Assembly: GCF_918797505.1 (NCBI RefSeq)
Contig: NC_092798.1
Span: 2,679,501-2,743,500, forward strand
Length of the DNA stretch: 64,000 nucleotides
Direction of reading: 5' to 3'
Source of the DNA: Bemisia tabaci
Lineage: Eukaryota > Arthropoda > Insecta > Hemiptera > Aleyrodidae
Part shown: one piece after another, positions 23,201-35,200 of the stretch
Numbering within the stretch: the stretch's first letter is position 1
Layout of the letters: every line of letters begins with the position of its first letter
Notes under the pieces: generated by a model
Database searches by the model: none
Told to the model about the DNA's origin: nothing
The model's input: the letters and a program-made list of their open reading frames with translations, nothing else
Made by a program: the position numbers and the translations under genes

Positions 23201-26200
23201 TTGAAATTCTTTGCACTCGTCCGAAAGTATTAATAGAAAATTTTAAGAGGTCAGTCTCTCGTGAAACAGTAAAACGAGATCAAAATTTTTTACACGTTTC
23301 GATGGAAGTATGCATTTTTGAACTTTATCCATCCAACTTCTTGGTTTTCCTTGCGCAAAATCTTACCTCGCTAAAGAAGAACGTCGTATGAGCCATCGGG
23401 TTTTGCCAAATTTTCTTCGACAAATCACGAATTTTCAGGAAAATTTCTAAATATTTTTCTTCCGATTTTGAAAAAGATTTCGTTCATTATTTGATCTAAA
23501 AAGTCTGAGATTTTCAAGGAAAAAATATTTATAACTTCCTTTAAAAATAAACATTTTATAGGAGAAAATTTAGCAACTCTCGAATGTACATACGGCGTTT
23601 TTACATAGCACGGCAGAACAGGCTCCCAGCACATTGACTCGTATCGCCTCATACGAGCCCTCATTTATAAGTTCCGAACCGGCTGAAAACCCCCAAACCA
23701 AACCGCTCCTCGTCGAAAACTTTCCAAGCAACCCGTCTCGGGCCAACTCCACCCGCCGCCGGAATTTCGAGTTAATTTGACTTTTTTTTCGCCCCATTAC
23801 TTATTTATCTGGTTATAGCCAACAAGGAGGGAGGCGAAACCCCCGCAGTTTAAAAAAAGGAAAAAAAAAACATTCTCGTGGTTTTTTTTAATGACCCGGT
23901 GGGGTTTCAACGAGAAGCCCGTTAAAAGTTGGCGAGGGGCCGTGGTCAGTTCCCGGGCCCGGAATGAAGAAGTCCGGAAAAATTAAATTGAAGTGCGGCC
24001 GCCGAGCTGTTGCTGAAAGTTATCGTCGATCATGGAGTGGTCGGGAACCTAGAGAGGCACTTTAAAATATACCCTACTCGTTAATATGTATTCATCAACT
24101 AAGACTCGGCTCCTTCGCTCCGGCCCGCGCTCGCAATAATGATCCCACGCTAAATACTCTCGTCCCAGTTTATTACCGCGAAAACCGCCTAAGTCCAGAT
24201 GCGTATCGGATGCTCATACGCGGTTCTGAGTGTATACGTGTATAGAGTATAAATAAGAGTATTTGTTTTGTCCGAGCCCCGCGTGAATAGGCCATACGCA
24301 GCGCAGGTTTTCGAAAATAATTGAATTGAGCGCGTGCCGGAGGTGTATTCAAGTTGAGCACCTATTTAGGACTTTAAGCGATGTTGCCGCGTTGGCGGAT
24401 TTTGATGACTTTTTTTATTATTTGATGAAATTTTATTTATGGGATATACAAGCACACAACACAGTGAAATTGAGAAAAAAGGTCCTAAAAATTAAGTCCA
24501 AAGGTAAAGTACATGAAATTCACGTAATAAGAAGAGGATTCGTTATAAGGATGGTGCCGGAAACCATTCTTGGATATATACTACGGCTGCCTCGGTGAGT
24601 TATGTGATGGAAAATCAGGGTGAGATTAAAGGCATATTTTAACATTAAAATTTAAATTTACTCAGAGCGCGTAGATTACGTAGAAAGAGTTCAAAATTAA
24701 ATTATAAGTTAAGAGAAGGTGGGTTTGTATTTCTTTTGTATTATACCGAAATGGGTCATTGAATGGGGTAAAAATGAAAGAATTTTCCATGTTTCGCGTG
24801 TGCGAAAAATGAGCGTGTCATGCATGTAATCACACTTCGAACATGTTTTATGACATTATTTAACTTTTACGATTGATAAGGTAATATTGTCGAAGGAGCT
24901 TAAAATTAACTGATGGGCATAAAACTGGTAATTGAGTTTTATAAAAGTAAAAAATTCAATTGTCCCGTTCAAGGAAAATTCCAAGTCAAATACAAGTCTA
25001 ATTAGTCACCAAAATCTAGTCCATATTACTGAACAAATAGCCAATGCCAGACGCATCAATTATTACACTCACTACTCCCATGCTGGTATTTGAAAACGTG
25101 TTAAGGAGAACTTCGCACACTGAGAAATGTATTCTACCCTAAATATTGTGAGATTAGTTCAGTTATTGATTTAATACATGAAGTTGTCAGATTTTTTCTA
25201 GGAATTGGGAAGGATGAATTAAAGAATTCAGATTAAGTTTTCTCCGTGGACGGTCTTTTACATGCTAATTCTACCGAGAAATCCCGGAGGGAGGTTGGTG
25301 AGTATTATTTTCTATTATAATAAATAACACAATAATATAATCAACAAACCACAAATATTTGAATAAAAAAACTAGGGTAGGATCATTTTCGTCTAATTTA
25401 AGTTCAATTGAAATTACTACCAGGCGAGTTATTTGTGTAGACAACTTAAAATACAGATCTTGTGATAGGAAAATAGATTTGAGATCATATTTGTATCCTA
25501 TTAAACGTGACATGCTTCGCCGTAAGCGCGAAGTTAGCGAAATATCTCCTATGTTGTTTTGTATCACGAAAAAACAATCTGTCTAGAAAATGTAGTCACG
25601 ATCAGGCGATCCACAATGGATCGATTCAATGGGAGAGGTCGGACACGATTTACAAACTTTTAAAGCGTATATATCTGTATTGAAATTAAATTTTGATGTC
25701 TAAAAGTGGTTTTATTGGTTTTCTCGTAAAATTTCCCATAAAAAGCACACCTTAAAATTAATATTTTGGCGATATAAACGTGAAATTGTACAATTTTTGT
25801 CTTAAATTTCATGTCCGCTTTCTTCAAAAGACTCGTTCCACTGTGTGGACTAGTCGCATCCACGAATTTACCACCCCAGATGTGTGCACGTCGCGCGCAA
25901 ACGTGTATTAACAAACCACGTGGTCAGCGTTTTTCGTGGTTTCATAAACCCCGTATGGTTTAGATTTTGACTAAAGGAGGTTTAAGGAGGCCTTATCACT
26001 GCACCATTGGAAGGAAAAATGTCACACACTTCGAGTAAATTCAACAGTTTAACTCTGGAAAAAGATACTTGCAAGGTATTGCATATTTTGAGATGCTTCA
26101 CCCTCGCTTATGACCATAAGGTAAAAAGGTGTTCCATAAATACGACCATGAGCACGGTCTTTAGGTCTGAACTCCACTCTATTATCACTGGTAACGAAAA

Positions 26201-29200
26201 GATTATAAACCACGGGATATCTTCGCACAATCCGGCAACTTCTGGCGTAAGCCTCGTTAATGCGGGTCTTAGCTTGCAACTGTTAAGCAGCGAGTGACTT
26301 TTACCAGTCTTCGCCCCTCTGACATGAGATCCTATCTCAATCTCCCCGTGAGCCCTGTTTTACGTATAAATCCATGCTTTCTTGGGCTCATGCGGAAATC
26401 GAGATACGCTCTTACGCAGCGTGCAGCTTCACTCGTGATCGGCCGCGGTCGCGCACTTGAGGTTTCACGATTTAGCGAGTCTAATTATTGCTTTTTGCCG
26501 GCCGAGCAGTGGCGAGGCGTCAATGATCGAGTTTCGATTTTTCCCCCATTTGAAGCCGTGGTAAAGAATCGATTATTAAGGTGTTCGTTGCGAACATCCC
26601 GTTCATCGATTCTTCTCCATAGGTTTAAATAGCAGATCAATCGATACATCGCAAAGCACGCCACGCTACTGTTCCACGCTACGGTGTGGCAAGTGAGTTG
26701 TTCTCCCGAGGGTTGATTTTATCGAGGATTTCGTCGAAAGTGTCAAAACAGCAGGTGAATGGAGTATACACCGCGTTGAATAGACTCAGGCACTTGCCGT
26801 AGACGTGAAACATGTATTCAAAACGAATCAATACCCCGACAATGAGCCTGTTGCAAGATGCGGGAATTTGTGAATTGATGACTGATTCCAGTTGCAATTA
26901 ACTTTACGAAAAGAACGATGGTGCTATTAGAAAATCTTGAAAACACCTTCCAAACTCAAAAAATGCTGTTTTAGAAACCGACCCGTTTAAAACGGTCACT
27001 TTTACGCGAGAACGGATCCGGCACACTCGTGGAGTCACAGAACATGACAAAACTGGTCTCTTCATCAAGCGGCTGCCTCACTGGCAGCATAGAACGGAGC
27101 ATCACGAGTTCACGCCTAGCGCCATCGCGCCTTCAATTTTGCAGACGCAACACACACATCCATCAAGCACGAATAGTTGTATCTCTGCGCCGTCTTTCCA
27201 TTTGCTCTATTTCCATATTGTGTTAGTTTCGTTTGTTTCATGTGTAGTGGTGCCTCAAGGGCTACGTGAGCAACACAGCCGAAAATAGGATGTGCCCTAA
27301 TCAATTATTCTTTTTAAAAGAAAAAAAAAATGTTAGATGCCTCTCAAGCTATCAAAAAGGCGCACGTCTAAAAATTGACTGCACTAATTTTTTTGAGAGA
27401 GTGACACATGGCGGATAAGGGGGGGGGGGTGATAAAGTGTCTTTACGTTACCAAAAAGGTGAACGTTTCGAAGAAAATAATTTTTTACCGATCTAAATGA
27501 ATTTTACGTATAGGTATTTTAACACTTGACGAAAGTTAAGCTATTTTGATTCCCTCACTTAATGGCGCTCATCATCCCCTTGTCGAAAACTATAATCGAG
27601 GCAAATTTTCAATGCCTCAAAGCTAAAATTACGATGGAGTTTGACCAATTTTTCGGGTAGCGAAATCTAAAAGCGTAAAGGGTAATAACGTGAATTTGCA
27701 TTTTATTTAATCGGATGTCTGCTAGTGAGTGGAATAATTGTCATTCATTACAGCCTGATTAAACCAGTCTGTCTCAATTGTTCACATCCTCCTCTTCAAA
27801 ATATTGAGCTTTGGATACAAAATCTAAATTCAGCAATTAAAAAAGAAAAAAAATAACACCTTAAAACAACAACTAACCTAACAATCGATTTAACACAAAA
27901 TTGTGTCGAGCAACCAAGCCCTTTATATTGATCTGACAAAAAAAGCAGCATGAAGTAACATAAAGTAGGCATTGGAACAACACTGAACACGGAAAATCTA
28001 AACCGTATTTACTGAATAAAAATCCGTGTTTAAAGGCCGCGAGTTCTAAATTTACACTTTATGTTTTCATCGGGCAATTGCTCAACTTAAATTTGTAAAA
28101 ACTAATCCAATTATTCTTCTCCACGCAAACAAAAAAAAGGGCAAAAAGGGGAAACATTTTGTGGAATCTTCAAGGAATGATGTTAATATGTTCTCTTTTC
28201 AAAAAGTAACATTATTAGAGGAGTTTTTAAAACATCGCAAACAAAATGCGTAGTTTGGAAGTTTCTCCATTGATATAACATTTAATGTATTTATTTATTA
28301 CTACAATAATAACTATTAAACATTTTCATGACAATAACCGTTAACATTTTGACGAATTTAGCAAGTGTAAGCAATTTCACAATATTTTTCAATTGTTGAA
28401 AATATTTTCAAATTATTTTAGAAACTGTTTCAGTTACTTACAGTGCTCTATCTTCCGATATGCTACTTCAATTCTTGGGTCATTTTTTGGCGCTCTAAAT
28501 TTTCTATCGATACGGAAGTATTGAAAAAGACTCTGAGACGGGCCACATTGTTTTCAGTGGGTGCATTATCATATATATTAATTTCCTCTTCTTTTTTATG
28601 TGGATTCAAGTTTAAAAATTCTCGTGAAAGGGACTACTAAAAACCCAGAAATCGTGATTTAGAGAATCCCGATTATAAGTAATTTTATTTAATTATTATC
28701 ATTATTTTTTTTTTAATCTTTTGGCTGATTTTGAACTTGATGTCGAAAAAAGTTCGGCACAGTCTGCAATAATTCAATTAAATTTGATCCGTTTAATGAC
28801 GGGCTTTTTCAAAAATATATTCAACACAAGAATGGCTCTAAAAGCTGACGTGATGATAATTATATTTTTGAAAACAGGAAAAAGTGACTGGTCCTGTTTA
28901 GAAATATTCTTGAATTTCCCTCAAAAAATATTTCCTCTGAATCAAAAGAGACAAGTTGAAAAAGTTGTTGAAAAAGTAAAAAGTTGATCGAAATGATCCC
29001 GGTCCATTGCCACATTAGATCCTGGTAACTTAATCAATTTATGAAACAATCGATTTTTTCTCATTTTTTTTTATTCGTACAAACTAGATAGAACAAAAGT
29101 TACACTTTTAGACATCTATATGCCTTTAAAAATCTTAATTGAAATGAGCGATAGATGTAACTGCACAGCATTTAGACCCATGACTTCAGTCACGGGCTTT

Positions 29201-32200
29201 CCGCTTGTTCAAGAATATTTCCGCTTGAATCATGCCACTATATTCTCCATTGGATACTGTATTATCGTGTGAAATGCCTGTTGCGGACAATAGCAAAAGT
29301 CCCACACCTAATCGCAAGCAGAGGATCTCATTTGGACGTATTTCTGCCAAACGGAACTATGTGCATTAAGACATGAGCCCTGCGACCCATAAGAATACAT
29401 GCTCAATAGGGCTCGCGTCATAATGCACATAGTTCCGTTTGGTAGAAATACGTCCTTTTCGAAAACTTGAGTATAACCCCCAGCGAAGGATTCAAATTAC
29501 AAGTGGCCCTCTTTGAATTTTCGCCGCTCGGTCTTATCCGTAAATATTTAGAAAAGGTGTTAGATTTGGTTTTGAGATCCGATGGGTTGATACGGGATAA
29601 AAAATACTCTCGAGTGTGCCAAATAAGTCTGTGACGTGTGTATCATTTTACGTTTTTCGTTTTATCAAAGGGGTATCATTTCAAAGCCTATCCGATGAGG
29701 CCATGATCTCGTTCTTTCGAGCTAATCCTAGAAAATCCACTGTTGGTCTTGTGGGAATCTTATCAGATCATGGATTGCGCCACGTTTCGGGTTTTTGATA
29801 CTGCAAACTTTTACCTCAGACGTTCTTCGTCACAATATTGATAAATGGACCTATTTCTGTTAAACGGAACGATGATCATTAAGACATGACCCTGAGATTT
29901 AAAAGCATATAAGCAAAACAGGGCTCATATCATAATGCACATAGTTCCGTTTGACAGAATTTCGTCCAAATATGCTCCATTGTAGAATTGAGGGGCTTGG
30001 AGGGCTCGGCGCATAAGAGCAGTTTTCACTATTTCAAGATATACTTGTTTGAAGTTTCAAAATTACATGAAGCCGTAGGGCGGAAAAGAAGTTTAAACTC
30101 ACTTTTCGATGCTGTATAGGTGGATTTTAGTCGTGGATTTTTCACAGAATATACTTTCAAACTAGTTTTAATTGAGTTCATGAATATCTCAATTTTTCAA
30201 AAACTGCACCTATGCGCCTTGGCCTTCATGTCCCTCAATTAAATCAATCACACGTGATTGAGAAAATCAACCCCGCTAATTACAACAGGAGTGACTTGGA
30301 TCTCGCACTTTTCAACTTGTCCACAGTTTTTTCTTTCCATAAAAAAAAAGAAAAACATTCATGAGAGAGGCTTTACAACGAATATCGAATTTTCCATTTC
30401 AACACCCAAGCGAATCAACACATGTAGGTGTGAATTAATATGTCAGCATTGAATACGCTCATTTCGTAAGATCGAACGCGTACGAGGGCTTTATTTCGCT
30501 TCAACGGACGGAAAATTCTCGACATGTTATAAGTGAAAATTAAAACCGAGCTCCTTCTCAAAGGCTGGAAAAGCCCGCGGAGTGGGTTATTAAGTAGTTA
30601 TTACCCTTGGCGCGACTATTGAATAAAACATAATTAATCGATATTTTACAGATGCTTTTGATTCTCGCCTCCGGGCTGAAATATCTGCGCATCGGGCCTC
30701 GTGAAAGAAGAGCGAGAGAGCAATACTCGGGCGTAAAAGGTTATTAATTCAATCATGTGTTCAGCTGCGGAAAAGGTGGTTAGCTGGATGTGAACTGATG
30801 TCAGCGAAACCAATTATGCGGTGAATGGTTTTTAAATGAGAATATCATAAGCATCAAATGTAATACGACTGGGAAACGGTGGCGGGGGTCGGCGGGGGAG
30901 GGGGAGGGTTGAAAGAGGGTGTCGGTATAAACGGGGGTTCTGGGACAGGGGCATCGGCAGCCAGTCCGACACTACCAGCTTCATCTGTGTTTAATTTAGC
31001 CGCCCGCGAGTTCAGCATCCCTTCGTATCAACCCTCTGCCAACGAATCTCCGCAACTTCGAGTGGCGCACGTTTATTCTGCCGTGCTAAGGAAAAACGCC
31101 GTATGAGCCTTCAGACGTTGCTAAGTTTCCTTTGATAAAACCCGAATTTATTGGGAAAATTGTGAATATTTTCCCCCAAAATTTTCAGACAATTTTGCAC
31201 GTAATTTAATCTATAATATTTGAAAATTTCAAGGAAAGATATGCATGAATGTTGATAAAAATACATGTTTTATCGAGGGAAATTTGGCAACTCTCGGATG
31301 TTCATACGGCGTTCTTCCTTAGCATGGCAGGATTGAGGCCCGTTTTAAAGCTTGATATTATTTAAGTTAGTTTGTTGTAATCGTCGCTTCCCCCACGAAA
31401 GAACGTACACTGAAAAAAAAGATTGGTAGAATTAACCATTCCTTTACGCTGTATTTCACACAGCGTGAATTCAACGTCGATTCTGCCAGAGGAATGTTAC
31501 CTGTACCAACGTTTACCTTTTTTCTGGCAGAATTTACTCCGAATTGACGCTGTGTGGAATACAGCGTGCGTGAAGGAATGGTGAATTCTACCAATCGATG
31601 TGACTATACGTGTCGATGTTACCAAATTTCCCCTCGCAAATTGCAGTTTTACCATACTGAAGAAAAAGTCCCTTGGATCCGGAGTCCAGACACTTAAAAC
31701 ATTTGACAAGAAAAAACACTCTTGATTCAATCGGATTTTTGCTTGAATCGAGAGCCAAGCATCGTAATGTAAGCGGATTTCCTTTTGACTCAAGCAAAAC
31801 TCCGGTTGAATCGAGATTATTTTGTCTGGTCAAAGTTTTTAAGAGTTTGGACTCTTGATTCAAAGACTTTTTTCCAGAGCAGGAGAATCTTGGGCATTTC
31901 CAACCGAAAATTTCCCTGATTTTTCCTTTGATCTCATGCAAAAATGAAAATTTTGACAAAAATCGCGGAAGTACATTCTTGTAAAAAATTGAATTGTTTG
32001 AGTCAATTTCGCAACCATGGAATGGGGTTACGTTTCTACGTCCGGGATACTACAAAATATGACCTTTTAAGGAAAGAGGAATCGAAGTCGGCACAAGAAA
32101 CTCAAAATTAAACCGATTAATTTCAAGACGACGTAAGCGCTAACAAACAATATTTAGAGAAGCGGAGGAGAAATTATCTAATTCGACCGTAACCGGTCAG

Positions 32201-35200
32201 TAAAAACCTTAAATTTTAAAGCTTTTTTGAGACCATAAAACTTAACATTCTTAAATGTCGTTCTGTTATATGATGCATATTGGCACAGGCAATAATGATC
32301 TAGCTAAACCCCGTCATTGAAATTTTTGCGCTTCCATCATCTGAAAATTAACCAGTTCGATTAATTGAGCCACTGATACTAATCATAGAATAATTGGACT
32401 AATTTCTTGGAAACACCAAACCGAATACCGTGAGTGGATATAGAGCGAAGCAAAACAGTAACATTTGCTACATTGCGGATTTTCAAAATCACATCTACCT
32501 AAATTTTTTGGAAAGACAATAAACTATCATCTCCATTCAAAAATTGTTGCAATTTTCCTTGCCTTGAAATATATTTCCGCAAAATTTTAAGCGGAATAGT
32601 TGATTGGTTTCCCTCCAAAAAATTTAAAAAAAAGAGGATGATATTTTGAAACACTATATACGCATAACAGGCAATAAAGATGTGCCTGCATTGCTTATAC
32701 TCTATCAAATTATGTCAGTTGAAATTTACAAAACCGCAATAACGAGAGAAGGCTATTTGAAATTAACTCTAATCCGTCCTGTTCAGGTTACTAACTTTGC
32801 GAAGTAGAAAAAAGCTCTTTCCTTAATATTAACTTTTATCTTTGAAGTACAGCGCACCAAAAATAACTATACTTCTGAATTAATTGAAGAAATTTCAAGG
32901 TAAGTAATTGCACTACCAGGGTTCAAAAAAAAAAATAAAATACGAGGAAAAACACTGAAACGCGTCTTTGTAAACTTGAAAGGATATTACATCCATCACT
33001 CAAAATTGACATTGCGCTTTTCAAACCAAGTGCCTAATTGCATTCATGTTGCGCCTGTCTGTAGGAGGAAACGAAATAGTTTATAAATCAATAATTGTTA
33101 ATCTATCATTTTCTCCCTTAGCCTATAGGAACAGTCTATAGTTATTAGTCTATAGGAATCAACTATTTCAACCAAAAGGATCGCTCCGTACTCCCGATAT
33201 GTTTTCTGCGTCTATCAATTTGTCTATCTATTTCAATAATCAGCACGCAGCAAACACATTCCGTTTATATGATGTAAACCAAACATTTGGATGATCGGTG
33301 AAGAATCATATCCACGCATCCCTGTAGGAGCACATGATAAAATCCTAGATTTTTACCTCAATCTGGGCTTCTAGCTGATCAGGGCCAGTGACCAGTCTGT
33401 AAACTGATACTTTTTCTATAGAGGAACAAGAGTTGTAGCAGATGGTGAAAGTGAAGAACTTCGTGATTTTTATCTGATTTTGGGTAATCCGGATAATCAG
33501 CTAGCAATCGCTTGTAGTGGTTTTGGGTCGTTTCTTCATACTACCGTGCCGAAGAAAAACGTCGTAAGAACATCTAAATGTACCTGAATCTCTCCTTATA
33601 AAATGTTTATTTTTGACGAAAATCTGGATATTTTAATTGGAATTTCTTATACCTACATTAAATTGCGAATAAAATTAAGTCTAAAGATCGAAATATTTTT
33701 CTAGTTCCAAATACGGGAAATATACAATTACGTATGACACCTGTAAATAAGCATTATCTTTAAGTACAGCAATTATTGTGAATATATTTGAACTTTTATC
33801 TTTCAGTAGATTTCACTAAACAGGCCTTCTGGGTTTCCAATCTGTCATTGGATTCTCCAACTCGAAAAAGTTAATAAAAAATTTTACTCGTTAAAAAAAA
33901 ATTCTAAAAATTCTCGAGTCTCCCGAAAATTCTCAATTCATCAAATAAAATTTAGAGACGTCTACAGGTTTTTAAGGCGTTTTTCTTAAATAAAATTTCA
34001 TTAGGGCCGGACCGATATCAATTTGGGATGTTCGATCGCACATTGAGATTTTAAGGAAGAGAATGACCACGGTATTGACATTCAAAACATGAGGATTAAA
34101 ATTCAAGCTAGGATATAATATTTTGAAACCTTTCTCGTGAAAAGAAAATTGAATGAGATATAAAAAATAATAAAAAAGTATAGTTTACATCACAATGATT
34201 GCTCCAAACGGAGGCAATGATGAACTAACCTATCAACATATTTGGGTGGCTTCAACCAGCAACAGCTTACTTAGACTTAAAATTGAATGACTTGTTTCAT
34301 TTTTTAAAAATGCTTCAGAGACAAAATCGAGCATTACAATTTCTTAGATTTTCGATGGATTCTCCTTGCATCAAAAAGAATATTCAAAAGGTTTTCAGAC
34401 AAAATGTTGTCTAATAACTTTCTTGCCACAAAATTAAAGTGAGAGAGGTAATTAGGCTGATCGTTATTGCTGCATTTTTTTTTATCTCATACATGTTTGT
34501 ACGTACCACAGGGGTAAAAACTACCTACTGAAGAATTTTTAATGCAACATTCAAGAACCATTAGGCGCTGAGGACCAATATACTTTGAATCCATTTATTC
34601 TTCGCATAGGTAACACTTTTGAAATCAACTTGTATTAGTTAAATACCTCAACATTGAATGCACCAGAGCAATGATTGAATCCTTAAATTATTTTATCAAT
34701 TCAACACAAGTTTCCTTAAAATGACAACTTTTATCATGATTGCTTTGTTCTGAATATAAACGCACTAGGCCTTTTTCAGATGCTCCAAATTTTGAGACTG
34801 TCCATGAGAATAGGGAGTGAGGCTTAACAAATTTCCCAAATCCTCGATATAGGTAACATCAATTTTTGAGGAAAATCATGAGTATTTTTCTTTAAATTTT
34901 CTTTAAACTTTAAGTTAAATCACTTGCAAAATTGTGCGAAGAATTCGAAGAAAAATATACATTATTTCTCAAGGTAACTCAGTTTCAATGGCAGAAAATT
35001 GGCAACATCTGAATAATTATATGACGTTTTCCCTTAGCACGGCAGGACTGGAGTTTGGTATTTCTGCTGTTTAAAATTATTGAAAATAAAAAGATTTTAT
35101 TCCCACAATCGAGTCAATTTCGTATAGATATCCGTCGCAAACAATCACCGGCAATTTTGAAGCGGCAGGATTTTGCGGTAATATACCTACTACAAAACCA